A DNA stretch of 64,000 nucleotides from an uncultured Flavobacteriales bacterium (lineage in GTDB: Bacteria > Bacteroidota > Bacteroidia > Flavobacteriales_G > Salibacteraceae), in NCBI GenBank assembly GCA_943788145.1, contig CALSPD010000014.1:1-64000 (forward strand), given 5' to 3'. The position numbers were made by a program, and so were the translations under genes. Numbering within the stretch: the stretch's first letter is position 1; every line of letters starts with the position of its first letter. Under the pieces are notes generated by a model. It worked only from the letters and a program-made list of their open reading frames with translations, did no database searches and was not told the origin of the DNA. Positions 44,381 through 53,212 of this stretch are shown in pieces.

Positions 44381-45364
44381 ATGACAGCTTCTACTGCCCC
44401 TCTAGTTTCCATCATAATGCCCGTCAAAAATGCGGGCAGTGCTATCTCTGGTCATGAAAATGCATGGCTCATTGACTGCCTAAAATCGATTCAAGGTCAG
44501 TCTTTTTCTCGCTGGGAATTGATTGCTGTTGATGATCACAGTAGCGATAATTCCAAGGAGATTCTTTCAACTCTCGCCCATAAGGACAATCGCATTCAGA
44601 TTTATAACAATGAAGGCAACGGCATCATCAGCGCCCTGCAGATGGCTTTGAAACATTCAACTGGAACATTCATCACTCGCATGGATGCGGACGACATCAT
44701 GCCTGCAGATAAGCTGAAATGTATGCTCGAAGTTTTGGAAGCGAACCCTCGAGCTGTGGTGACTGGAAAGGTCAAGTATTTTGCCGATGGACTCGTGTCT
44801 GAAGGATATTTGGCTTACGAAAAATGGCTAAACGAACGCATAGATGCCAACGACTATTGGGATTGGATGTACCGCGAATGTGTAATTGCAAGTGCTAATT
44901 GGATGACACATCGCGACCATGTAGTGTTGGCATCTGATGTTTATCCAGAAGACTACAATTTGGTTTTTCATTGGTATGAAAATCGGCTTGAGGTTATGGG
45001 AGTTGATGCCGTAACGCACCTCTGGCGCGAGCACGATAAGCGCACTTCTCGCATTTCAGCACATTATGATCAAACAGCCTTTTTCGATTTAAAACTGGCG
45101 CAATTTCTCCGCTTCGACCAACAGGAAGATAGACCCTTAGCTGTAATGGGTAAAAACAAAAAAGCAAAGCTCATCGGTCAATTTCTAAACAAAAATCAGA
45201 TTGCTTATATCGGAATTGACCTCGAAAACTTGCATCTGGTGGCGGAATTGGATCAGCCTCAAGTATTGGTCGCTGTCTTTCCCGATGAATTGGTGCGCGA
45301 AGGAATTGTTGGTTTCTTAGGCGGCTTTGGATTGGATATGGGTAAAGATTGGTGGTGGGTTTAA
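44381..45364 (+). CDS. family 2 glycosyltransferase
   Basis: This 327-residue protein has a GT-A fold: VSIIMPVKNAGSAI at the start, WELIAVDDHSSDNSKEIL, and the metal-binding DxD in FITRMDADDIMPADKL (about residue 108). The C-terminal part (about 240-327) has an unusual MGKNKKAKLIGQFLNKNQIA-YIG Rossmann-like region. No membrane helix is visible. The ATG lies only 21 bases from the ATG of the divergent 2OG oxygenase. Confidence 0.9.
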   Translation: MTASTAPLVSIIMPVKNAGSAISGHENAWLIDCLKSIQGQSFSRWELIAVDDHSSDNSKEILSTLAHKDNRIQIYNNEGNGIISALQMALKHSTGTFITRMDADDIMPADKLKCMLEVLEANPRAVVTGKVKYFADGLVSEGYLAYEKWLNERIDANDYWDWMYRECVIASANWMTHRDHVVLASDVYPEDYNLVFHWYENRLEVMGVDAVTHLWREHDKRTSRISAHYDQTAFFDLKLAQFLRFDQQEDRPLAVMGKNKKAKLIGQFLNKNQIAYIGIDLENLHLVAELDQPQVLVAVFPDELVREGIVGFLGGFGLDMGKDWWWV

Positions 45365-45435
45365 ATAACGAATCAATGTGCTAAATAGTCAATTAGATAA
45401 TTGAAAATTTGAATACTACGTCAGAATTCCAAAAA

Positions 45436-46362
45436 ATGAAACACAGTTCGATCGTGTTTTGCATATGGTTGATGCAAACATGCACTACCCTTTTCGCCCA
45501 AAGCGACACATCGCACCTTCAATTTAATTATCCAGACAGCATAAAAAAAGGACGTTTAGCCGTTGTAATTGCTACAGAATCTGCCTTTTACTTGGGCGGA
45601 ATGAGCTACTTACAATACGTCTGGTACAAGGATCATGACAGGGTTGATTTTCACCTCTACAACGATGCCGCGGGTTACCTTCAAATAGATAAATGTGGTC
45701 ACGCATTTGGTGCATATTTGGAAAGTTACCTCAGCTTTGAATCGCTCAGAAGAAGTGGCGTTTCAAGAAATAAAGCCATCCTTTTTGGCGGATTAACTGG
45801 AGCTATTCTTCAATTCCCCATCGAAGTATTTGACGGTATATACGAAGGTTGGGGCTTTTCGCTTAGTGATGTAGCCGCCAACACAACAGGTTCGGCCATC
45901 GTGGTTGCCAACGAACTGCTGTTTAAACGGCAATTGGTCAAATATAAATTCAGCTTTCGACCGTCTACCTACTACAAATTTGGCAACGGCTACTTGGGCG
46001 ACTCTCCTCTTCAAAGCCTTTTTTACGACTACAATGCACATACATATTGGCTAAGTATGCCCGTGAATGCCTTATTCTTAAAGGAATCCCTTCCTTCTTG
46101 GTTATGCCTTGGCTTAGGATACAGCGCCAACGGTATGTATGGCGAATTCAAAAACGCCAAAAGTTATAGAGGACAACAGCTCCCATCGGTCGAGCGCTAT
46201 AGACAGTTTCTCTTTTCGTTAGACTTAGACCCAAGCGCACTTCACACCAAATCGAAGATGTTGAATTCCATTTTGGATCATATGTTTTGGATAAAAATTC
46301 CTTTACCCACATTAGAGTGGAACACGAAGGATGGTTTTCGAGCCTACGGATTATATTGGTAG
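45436..46362 (+). CDS. DUF2279 exported protein
   Basis: This protein of about 308 residues starts at ATG 45436 and has a signal peptide (IVFCIWLMQTCTTLFAQ). The DUF2279/YfiM-like region contains FYLGGMSYLQYVWYKDHDRV, DKCGHAFGAYLESYLSFESL, FPIEVFDGIYEGWGFSLSD and NTTGSAIVVANELLF, with several short hydrophobic stretches. It probably sits in the outer membrane or periplasm. The family function is unknown. It is the second plus-strand gene after the GT2. Confidence 0.83.
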   Translation: MKHSSIVFCIWLMQTCTTLFAQSDTSHLQFNYPDSIKKGRLAVVIATESAFYLGGMSYLQYVWYKDHDRVDFHLYNDAAGYLQIDKCGHAFGAYLESYLSFESLRRSGVSRNKAILFGGLTGAILQFPIEVFDGIYEGWGFSLSDVAANTTGSAIVVANELLFKRQLVKYKFSFRPSTYYKFGNGYLGDSPLQSLFYDYNAHTYWLSMPVNALFLKESLPSWLCLGLGYSANGMYGEFKNAKSYRGQQLPSVERYRQFLFSLDLDPSALHTKSKMLNSILDHMFWIKIPLPTLEWNTKDGFRAYGLYW

Positions 46363-46418
46363 TCGATTTGTCAATGAGATTAAGAATCAATTAGATTTTA
46401 AATCAAATAATTGAAGAA

Positions 46419-46447
46419 TTAAACCATTGAACCTTTAAACCATTGAA
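46419..46447. repeat. short direct repeat, 13 bp twice with 16-bp period
   Basis: TTAAACCATTGAA occurs at 46419-46431 and 46435-46447 in the AT-rich gap before yjdM. It may be a regulator site or a simple slippage product. Confidence 0.5.
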
Positions 46448-46472
46448 ACCACTCATTCGTAAAGCATTCAGC

Positions 46473-46480
46473 TATTTTTG
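46473..46480 (+). promoter_or_regulatory. candidate -7 box for yjdM
   Basis: TATTTTTG is an exact TAnnTTTG box ending 18 bases before the ATG at 46499. The 13-bp direct repeat lies just upstream (46419-46447). No clear -33 TTG lies at the right spacing. Confidence 0.42.
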
Positions 46481-46498
46481 CCTAAACCCAACATTGTA

Positions 46499-46840
46499 AT
46501 GTCTGAATTTCCTCCTTGCCCAAAATGTAAATCCGATTTTGCCTACTCAACCGGTGGAGAACTGTTGATGTGTCCTGAGTGTGGCCACGAATGGAGTCCA
46601 AAAGAAGTAGCGGCAGAAAATGCCATGGCTGAAGTGAAAGACGCCAATGGCACCGTTTTGCAAGATGGCGACAGCGTAATCGTGCTAAAAAACCTACCTG
46701 TGAAAGGAATGCCTCAACCTGTTAAGGCGGGAACAAAAGTGAAAAACATCAGACTGACCGAAGGCGATCACAACATCGCTTGTAAGATTGACGGCTTTGG
46801 ATCGATGGGTTTGAAATCAGAGTTTGTGCGCAAAGGGTAA
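46499..46840 (+). CDS. yjdM: YjdM/PhnA zinc-ribbon protein
   Basis: This protein of about 113 residues is close in plan to E. coli YjdM (formerly PhnA). An N-terminal zinc ribbon [13 protein letters not shown] and [11 protein letters not shown] supplies four cysteines. An SH3-like C-terminal domain contains [37 protein letters not shown] and [13 protein letters not shown]. The old link to phosphonate use is not supported for this protein, and its role is unclear. The start is ATG 46499. Confidence 0.95.
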   Translation: MSEFPPCPKCKSDFAYSTGGELLMCPECGHEWSPKEVAAENAMAEVKDANGTVLQDGDSVIVLKNLPVKGMPQPVKAGTKVKNIRLTEGDHNIACKIDGFGSMGLKSEFVRKG

Positions 46841-46908
46841 AGACACAATTTCAACCGAGCTTCACCGTTTCGTATTTTGCAGTCTATGATAACCTAACGC
46901 TCGCCTCC

Positions 46909-48627
46909 TTGACTCCAAAAAGAACGAATTCCGCGACTATATTGATCGTTGCAGCTATATTATGTAGCTTCACTCCACTGTACTCGCAGGATGTGTTGGA
47001 TGGGATTTACATGCCTGAAAAGACCCAGTTTTACAGTCCAGACCAACAAAATCGTGAAATTTTCACGCATTTTAGCATCGATCAAGATTTCCCTGTAGAA
47101 AGCACCCGATTGATTGATGAAGCAGCGATAGCCACCTATACACACTTTCCAGAAGCACCTTTTAAACAAGAAGACTGCGTTTTTTTCAACCCGGTCGATG
47201 CATTTTTAGGCACCACTTCGGACAAGAACGTCCATCATCCTTTGGGATTTCATTTTGGGGAGTTCAATTCCAAGGAATTCAATTTTCGAGATGGCAACCC
47301 CATTTTACCCAATTCACTGCGCTTTTATGTGGACACGACTTTTGTTTCATTGGACGAAAATCAAATTCAACTGGTATTAGACCCAGACTACAGCATTCCT
47401 TTGGATGCCTATTTACAGCCCTTTTACTTCCGCAAATACGAAGTTTCTAATGCTGAATACCGCGAATTTGTTCACTACGTGCGTGATTCCCTCGCTAGAA
47501 CCTTGTTATTCGAAGAATACTCGGATGATTTTGGATTTTTGAAACCAGGCGGTCAAGAATTTGGCTTGAACTGGAAAAAGGAAATTGATTGGAAAGATCC
47601 AATAATCAAAGAAGTAACCGCTATCCTGCGCATACCCGAGTTTGAGCATTTTAGAGGTCATAGAGGTTTTGACGGGCGAAGATTCGATTACCACTGGGGT
47701 CGAACACCTGAAGGTTGGGATCATCCCTATATCAATATTGAGCCCGACACGAGTTGTTGGATCAACGACTTCGATTATTCCTACAACGGACCAATGACAG
47801 CTATGTATTTCCACCACCCAGCTTATAACCACTACCCCGTGGTTGGTGTTAATTATTACCAAGTACTAGCTTTTCTAGAATGGAAGACAAAAATGCATCA
47901 GCAAGCTTTGAATAAAAAAGGAATTGCGCTCAGGGTTGAATATCGATTACCAACAGAGGCCGAATGGGACATGGCTGCCACTTCTGTGGTGATCGATAAG
48001 GAAGCTGAAGTATTTACAAAATCCTATTATCAATACAGCGAAAGCGATTGGATCACAAACCTGCATCTGACGGAAACGGATCGGGTAAGTAAAGACCTAC
48101 ACCTCGACTCCCTTACAAACATGCAATACATCAGCAGCCGAAGAAACGTCCTCGACCAGCAAATGCGCGACCCAATTACTTATTCAAACGGGCAAGGAAT
48201 AGACTTTACGGCCGATGAAAGTTTTCATACGCGACCAACCGTCATTGACCAACCCCGTTGGGTGAAAAAACAACGCCAAATAAACCGTGACGACAATGGT
48301 ATTTGCTATTTGGGCGGCAATGTTTCTGAATGGTTGGATGCATCTTATGCCGATCAATGGAAACCGATGTTTGAAAAACGACAGGCGCAATTACAAGGAC
48401 TGAACGCCAAGGATGCCGAAATTCAAGGAGAAATAGAGCGCTATTTTGATGCTCAAAACGATGACAATGGCAAGCTCATTCGCGGATCAAATTGGTATGA
48501 CGAACGCTATTCCTATAAAATGGGCAAGAACGTAGCTGGAACGAACGCCAAAACCTTTCAACATCCGTACAGCGCTCACGCTACACTTGGATTTCGCTAT
48601 GTGATTCATGTTTATCCAAAAGAATAG
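46909..48627 (+). CDS. formylglycine-enzyme-fold (SUMF1) exported protein, GldJ/GldK-like
   Basis: This 572-residue protein has a signal peptide (ATILIVAAILCSFTPLYSQ). The SUMF1 domain runs from about residue 165 to the end: PFYFRKYEVSNAEYREFVHY, YPVVGVNYYQVLAFLEW, EYRLPTEAEWDMAA, YLGGNVSEWLDASY and LIRGSNWYDERYSY. GldJ and GldK of the T9SS/gliding machine share this fold and length range. Here no lipobox Cys is present and the paired active cysteines of true FGE are not evident. The start is TTG 46909; no in-frame ATG lies nearby. Confidence 0.82.
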   Translation: MTPKRTNSATILIVAAILCSFTPLYSQDVLDGIYMPEKTQFYSPDQQNREIFTHFSIDQDFPVESTRLIDEAAIATYTHFPEAPFKQEDCVFFNPVDAFLGTTSDKNVHHPLGFHFGEFNSKEFNFRDGNPILPNSLRFYVDTTFVSLDENQIQLVLDPDYSIPLDAYLQPFYFRKYEVSNAEYREFVHYVRDSLARTLLFEEYSDDFGFLKPGGQEFGLNWKKEIDWKDPIIKEVTAILRIPEFEHFRGHRGFDGRRFDYHWGRTPEGWDHPYINIEPDTSCWINDFDYSYNGPMTAMYFHHPAYNHYPVVGVNYYQVLAFLEWKTKMHQQALNKKGIALRVEYRLPTEAEWDMAATSVVIDKEAEVFTKSYYQYSESDWITNLHLTETDRVSKDLHLDSLTNMQYISSRRNVLDQQMRDPITYSNGQGIDFTADESFHTRPTVIDQPRWVKKQRQINRDDNGICYLGGNVSEWLDASYADQWKPMFEKRQAQLQGLNAKDAEIQGEIERYFDAQNDDNGKLIRGSNWYDERYSYKMGKNVAGTNAKTFQHPYSAHATLGFRYVIHVYPKE

Positions 48628-48628
48628 T
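48610..48628. repeat. 19-bp direct repeat, left copy
   Basis: GTTTATCCAAAAGAATAGT covers the last codons and stop of the SUMF1 gene. An identical copy lies at 49755-49773, on the far side of the lipoprotein gene 48830-49744. Confidence 0.85.
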
Positions 48629-48730
48629 CTGACACGATAATCAATTTTGATTAACTGAGAATATCTCTTCACTTGTTCATGAAAATTCAACTTCATCTGT
48701 CTCCAAATGGCCAAACTAGGTCCGTTAACC

Positions 48731-48756
48731 TTGACTATTAAACTCTTTTACATTTG
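48731..48756 (+). promoter_or_regulatory. candidate promoter for the SRPBCC-like lipoprotein gene
   Basis: TTG at 48731-48733 and TACATTTG (exact TAnnTTTG) at 48749-48756 are 15 bases apart. The arrangement is close to that of the 11391 promoter. Transcription from about 48763 would give a leader of about 67 bases. Confidence 0.5.
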
Positions 48757-48829
48757 TTTACACTGGTTAACCATCCGCTGAAATTGTGGCAATTACATTT
48801 ATGGTATCAACCACTAAAAATTCAAGTTC

Positions 48830-49744
48830 ATGCAATCTCAAATCATTTTCACCGCCTGCATCTTATGTCTTCATGCATCCATCTCTTGCACGCAGATTTC
48901 CACAACCGCTGAATCGAAATCCATTGAAGAATCGGACCAAAAGCAAACTATAATGGTGCAAGAACCGCACAGTTATGGCGGATGGTATTGTCCCGATAAT
49001 TTGGGCGGTTTCCCTGCCGTTGACATCAGTGATTGGAAGATTGTGCCTGTTGTTAATGGGCGCATGGCCACTAAAGAAGAAACTCAAAATGGAACGTCAT
49101 TGATTTTCGTTGACCTTGAAAAATATCCAGATGCAAAGCCCTTGGACATGGTAATGCCCAAATTGGCGCGATACTATAATAGATCTTCAAGAAAAGATGA
49201 AATTGTCATTGTAATTCAAGCGCTCAACATTTCAAATGATTCGGTTGTCGGCTTTAGGTTTCTAAATGGTGGCAACGGGAGCGCTCGAATGAACGAAATC
49301 AAATTTCTATCGCATGACGAAATCAACAACATTTCACCCTCACATTTTGTAACTATTCGCATGGATATAGACGCTACCAAAAATGAAATTTGGGAAGTGT
49401 TGACAGCACCAGCTTATTTCAAAACGCTTCAAGCTGAGTTTGATAAAGGCCATATGCTTGCAGAGGAACAGACCTATTCACCCAAAGTTAATTTCAAATA
49501 CGCTCATGCTGGGGAAATCACTGCTGAATATGCCGGTGACCTTTATGGAAATAAATATGTTCAGATTGATGCTGAGTCGGACGGATTTCAGTACGTTGAA
49601 AAATTCTTTGTGGGTGAAAACGAGGAAACCGAACTCTCAGAAATGGTTGTTGTTTGCGGGCCTTATGGTGATGATTATGAAGCTCAAAAACAGATTCTAA
49701 CCGACTGGGCCAATAAAGTGAAAGAGCTGAGTGAGGAGTATTGA
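48830..49744 (+). CDS. lipoprotein with an SRPBCC/START-like C-terminal domain
   Basis: This 304-residue protein has a lipoprotein signal (FTACILCLHASISC). Residues 45-165 are an unrecognised domain (HSYGGWYCPDNLGGFPAVDI). From about 165 to the end the sequence reads like an SRPBCC ligand-binding fold: FVTIRMDIDATKNEIWEVLT, APAYFKTLQAEFDKG, a beta sheet, and the long C-terminal helix QKQILTDWANKVKELSEEY. A lipid-anchored SRPBCC domain is unusual. The gene is bracketed by a 19-bp direct repeat, which suggests insertion or duplication. Confidence 0.7.
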   Translation: MQSQIIFTACILCLHASISCTQISTTAESKSIEESDQKQTIMVQEPHSYGGWYCPDNLGGFPAVDISDWKIVPVVNGRMATKEETQNGTSLIFVDLEKYPDAKPLDMVMPKLARYYNRSSRKDEIVIVIQALNISNDSVVGFRFLNGGNGSARMNEIKFLSHDEINNISPSHFVTIRMDIDATKNEIWEVLTAPAYFKTLQAEFDKGHMLAEEQTYSPKVNFKYAHAGEITAEYAGDLYGNKYVQIDAESDGFQYVEKFFVGENEETELSEMVVVCGPYGDDYEAQKQILTDWANKVKELSEEY

Positions 49745-49754
49745 CTTTGAAATG

Positions 49755-49773
49755 GTTTATCCAAAAGAATAGT
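49755..49773. repeat. 19-bp direct repeat, right copy
   Basis: This is identical to 48610-48628. After each copy the bases are also loosely similar (TTGA..CTGAG-A/TAT), as if a longer duplicated segment has diverged. It lies in the 221-base gap before the FkbM gene, where I see nothing else. Confidence 0.85.
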
Positions 49774-49965
49774 TCATTTGACTGAGTATTTCCACAAAAG
49801 TCCATCAACCGAACAAACACAAAAACGAGATGAATTAATTGAATCGGTCTCAAATACAAAGGGAGTAAATTTGCCCTTCAACTTTGCCTTCAAGATGACA
49901 CGAAAGGTAAATCCTTGGTGAAATCAAAGTTGAGCTAGAAAGTAGATTCGTTTTAATTACACGCA

Positions 49966-50730
49966 ATGATGAAAAAAGAACATTTGTTCGACAATGGAGT
50001 GAAAGTGTTTGACTATCAACTCTTACCCATTCAAAGAGAGCGCTACAAAAAGCGAAATGTTCACGAGGAAGATGAAGAGGATTTATTCATCGATATCATC
50101 AAGGGATTAAAAAAAGAGGCGCTTTATGTCAGCATTGGCACAGCCATTGGCTACTACCCCTTATTGGCGAAAAAAATCAATCCCGATATTCAAATCCATT
50201 GCTTTGAACCGCTTCCAATCCATTTAAGCTTTTTAAAAGAGAACATCGAGTTAAACGATTTCAGGCAAAAAGACTTTTTGATTCATGACATTGCCGTTTC
50301 CACAAACTTCGGTGAAGTAACATTCGCGAATGAATCATACGGAAGTTCAATTACTACGGCTTCTTCTAAAGTTTCAACTGTCAATTCCGTAAAAAACATC
50401 ATAAAGAAAATCGTTGGAAAAACCCCGTATACTCCGACAATAATTGTCCAATCCATTCCAATGATCAACCTGTTTGCTTTGTTAAAAACGAATACCATTG
50501 ATTTTGTTCAAATGGATATTCAAGGACACGAACATCCAGTTTTGCAACAGTATTTTTCAGATCTCAATTCAGGTGAAACGGTGATCAAATCTTTTTTAAT
50601 CGGCACACATGGCATTGCCATCCACAACGCCTGTAAGCAACTTTTAGAAAGTAATGGCTACAAGATTGTGGTCGATGAATTCGAAACGAAGAATCAACCC
50701 GATGGCATTATTTTCTGTAGAAAAGACTGA
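49966..50730 (+). CDS. FkbM family methyltransferase
   Basis: This 254-residue protein has the FkbM SAM-binding fold. The glycine loop is ALYVSIGTAIGYYPLLAK (usual DVGANIG, here degenerate). IQIHCFEPLPIHLSFLKENI follows as motif II, and then the FkbM core LIHDIAVSTNFGEVTFANES and DFVQMDIQGHEHPVLQ (usual KIDIEGHE). Such enzymes O-methylate sugars or polyketides. The altered glycine loop may change SAM binding. It lies 58 bases upstream of the large PLP enzyme. Confidence 0.85.
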   Translation: MMKKEHLFDNGVKVFDYQLLPIQRERYKKRNVHEEDEEDLFIDIIKGLKKEALYVSIGTAIGYYPLLAKKINPDIQIHCFEPLPIHLSFLKENIELNDFRQKDFLIHDIAVSTNFGEVTFANESYGSSITTASSKVSTVNSVKNIIKKIVGKTPYTPTIIVQSIPMINLFALLKTNTIDFVQMDIQGHEHPVLQQYFSDLNSGETVIKSFLIGTHGIAIHNACKQLLESNGYKIVVDEFETKNQPDGIIFCRKD

Positions 50731-50774
50731 TTTCGTTCATGGAAAATTGAATTAAAATATCCTTTTGCGCTTTC

Positions 50775-50782
50775 TAAGTTTG
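50775..50782 (+). promoter_or_regulatory. candidate -7 box immediately before the PLP enzyme
   Basis: TAAGTTTG is an exact TAnnTTTG box ending only 6 bases before the ATG at 50789. If used, the transcript would start at or next to the start codon and be leaderless. No -33 partner is evident. Confidence 0.35.
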
Positions 50783-50788
50783 CAGCCT

Positions 50789-52633
50789 ATGGAAGACACG
50801 AAAATGCTGCGCTATCTGGAAGATGTTTTAACCAATATGCCTTCGGATTGGCTTAACCTCACCACCCACCGACTTGATATCTACGATGAGCAGTTGGCCA
50901 AAACAGAATTCACCGAAGAGTTTGAAGCCTTTTTCCAATCAAATAATTCTGATCCATTAGCACTTAAGTCTTTGCGCACCGCCTATGACTACATTCGATT
51001 GGGACACCCACTTTCGTGTATATTGGAATGGGCAATTGCCAAAATGAATCAATTGAAACCCGAATGTGTCATCAGCTTTTCTTCGAAGACAACACCCATT
51101 TTGGCCGTTCTTCGAAAGAACCATTTGCTTCAAAAAAACACCCAAATCTTTTTTATTGATCCCTTGCCTACATGCTTCGATGTAGAGACAATAAGGCGCG
51201 TTTATGGATACCAATTCGAGCTCAAGAAAATTGATACCATCGAGGGTGTTAAATCGACTGACGGTAGTTCGGTGTTCATCGGTCAACACGATGATTTTAA
51301 CCACATTGAACTCCTTCCCGAAATTGATTTCTACATTGGTCTAAACGAAGAGCTGGGGAGTGTTTTATTGGTGAATGGCGCCAAAAACGAATCCTACATT
51401 TCAGAAATTCAGCATGTGCGAAGAAGGGAAACCATAGCCATGACACCCGCCAACGCTTTGATTGCTATAAACCTATTGCTCGGCCGTGCGGCTGCAAAAA
51501 CGCAAAAAAGCGAAGCCATAGCAAACAAAGCATCGGTCTTAAAATCCATTGCCTCCATTACAGGTTCAGACATTGACGCTGTTATCGCCTCTAGCGGACT
51601 TTCCATGCAATACGCCATTGTTATGGGCCTCATTCACGATGCGTTGGATAAGCACAGCGGAAAGGCCATCAAAATTGTAGTTCCTCCAAACTGTTATGGC
51701 GGAACCAACGATCAAGCGAGACGAGTAGCTGCGTGCATTAAAAATGTCGAAGTGATGGATTTGCCTGTTGATGGCGGCAACGACATGGTTCAAAGCGTGG
51801 ATGCTGTGTTAGAAACAATTGCCAATCAAGACGCAGTAGCACTCATCATTGCCGAAATTCCAACCAACCCTCGTGTTGAAGTTCCAAATTTGAATAAGTT
51901 GAGGGATGCACTTCAAAAAGTACGCAAAACGGCTTCGGGCGAAACGGCTGTTGATCCTGTCTTTATTTTAGACCAGACGTTCTGTCCAAACGTTCATTTT
52001 TTGGGAGAATCAAATGTATTAGCGGCCGTTCGAACCATTGCCTATGTGAGCGGATCCAAATTTCCAAGTGGTGGAAAATGCACAGCTGGATATTGCGTTT
52101 CCAACAAAAAAGCAGAAGCTTTAATGGAGAAAATCGACTTGCATCTCAAGATTTGTGACAACGAGGCTACGGATCTTCAAATGGAATTTTTGGCCAAGCA
52201 ATTGCCATCGATGAATCAACGGATCGCAGATGCTTATAAAAACACACGCGAGTTCGTGAACTTCATCAACAAACAGTTGCCAACCGCTAAAATCAATTTT
52301 GTTTCTGAAGAACTTGCGGCACAAGGATTTACTCCATCGGTATTCTCTTTGGATCTTCCCACAAAAGGAAATACGGATGAAGAACGCGAGACCTACAAGC
52401 GTGCGCTGAACCTCAAACTCATCGATAAGATGATTCGTGAAATTCCAGCCGAGAGTAAATATTGCGTGAGTTACGGTCAGTTACAGGGTTGTTATTGGAC
52501 CATCCCAGCTACTTCGACCCAAGGAACAACCAAAGAAGGTGATAAAGACTACATCGCTCGCGTAGCGCTGTCAGCCAACATGGATCTCGATCGACACAAG
52601 CAAGTCTTTTTAGATTTTGTTCGATCGATATGA
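50789..52633 (+). CDS. large Cys/Met-metabolism-type PLP enzyme with an extra N-terminal domain
   Basis: This protein of about 614 residues starts at ATG 50789. Residues 1-230 form an extra alpha/beta region of unknown origin (MNQLKPECVISFSSKTTPIL, FIDPLPTCFDVETIRRVYG). Residues 230-600 match the fold-type I cystathionine gamma-synthase superfamily: ASSGLSMQYAIVMGLI, CYGGTNDQARRVAA, DQTFCPNVHFLGES. The PLP lysine is K424 or K430 in SGSKFPSGGKCTAGY. The family normally has 380-430 residues, so the N-terminal half is an addition. The reaction (lyase, synthase or sulfhydrylase) cannot be fixed. Confidence 0.82.
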   Translation: MEDTKMLRYLEDVLTNMPSDWLNLTTHRLDIYDEQLAKTEFTEEFEAFFQSNNSDPLALKSLRTAYDYIRLGHPLSCILEWAIAKMNQLKPECVISFSSKTTPILAVLRKNHLLQKNTQIFFIDPLPTCFDVETIRRVYGYQFELKKIDTIEGVKSTDGSSVFIGQHDDFNHIELLPEIDFYIGLNEELGSVLLVNGAKNESYISEIQHVRRRETIAMTPANALIAINLLLGRAAAKTQKSEAIANKASVLKSIASITGSDIDAVIASSGLSMQYAIVMGLIHDALDKHSGKAIKIVVPPNCYGGTNDQARRVAACIKNVEVMDLPVDGGNDMVQSVDAVLETIANQDAVALIIAEIPTNPRVEVPNLNKLRDALQKVRKTASGETAVDPVFILDQTFCPNVHFLGESNVLAAVRTIAYVSGSKFPSGGKCTAGYCVSNKKAEALMEKIDLHLKICDNEATDLQMEFLAKQLPSMNQRIADAYKNTREFVNFINKQLPTAKINFVSEELAAQGFTPSVFSLDLPTKGNTDEERETYKRALNLKLIDKMIREIPAESKYCVSYGQLQGCYWTIPATSTQGTTKEGDKDYIARVALSANMDLDRHKQVFLDFVRSI

Positions 52634-52697
52634 GGCTTAAATTGATGACGTTTGTGTGGTAGGGTTGAAAATTTAATCCAAGCCTTAAACTATAATT

Positions 52698-53212
52698 ATG
52701 ATCAAATGCAACGCTTTGATATCGATGATTTCCTTGGTCATTGGATTGATGGGATGCAGCAAAACAACCACTCAAACGCAGCAAATGGACAAGCTTAAAA
52801 ACGAGCCTGAGCAGGCTTCTAGTAAAGACACAACGCCTAAAGTAACCGGTATTGGCGGCATCTTCTTTTTTACAGAGGATCAAAAGAAAACCCGTGAATG
52901 GTACGCCAAAAATTTAGGCCTAGAAATCAACGAATGGGGTTCATCGAGTTTTGAATCTAGAAACATCGATAATCCCAAAGAAATCAATTCGCTTCAATGG
53001 ACGCCTTTCAAAAAAGGTGATGCTTATTTTGCTCCATCCGAGAAAGAGTTTATGATTAACTATCGCGTTCAAAACATAGAAGGCTTAGTAGGTCAGCTCA
53101 AACAAAATGGAGTTACGGTTTTAGATGGCATCGAAAGCTACGACTTTGAAAATTCGTTCATATCATGGATGCTGACGGCAATAAAATTGAATTGTGGGAG
53201 CCAGCTGAATAA
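52698..53212 (+). pseudogene. VOC (glyoxalase-like) lipoprotein, frameshifted near its end
   Basis: The protein starts with a lipoprotein signal (VIGLMGC) and a vicinal oxygen chelate domain (GGIFFFTEDQKKTREWYAKN-LGLEI, INYRVQNIEGLVGQLKQNGV). After IESYDF at about 53147 the frame goes wrong and would run to a stop at 53240. Adding one base to GA after TTT restores GKFVHIMDADGNKIELWEPA, the standard VOC end, with TAA at 53210-53212. So one G appears to be missing at about 53148. Either a sequencing error or a recent lesion. The domain usually binds a metal and a small metabolite. Confidence 0.85.

Noticed and set aside
46419-46447. 13-bp repeat as a CRISPR remnant
   Set aside because: There are only two copies with a 3-base spacer and no cas genes.
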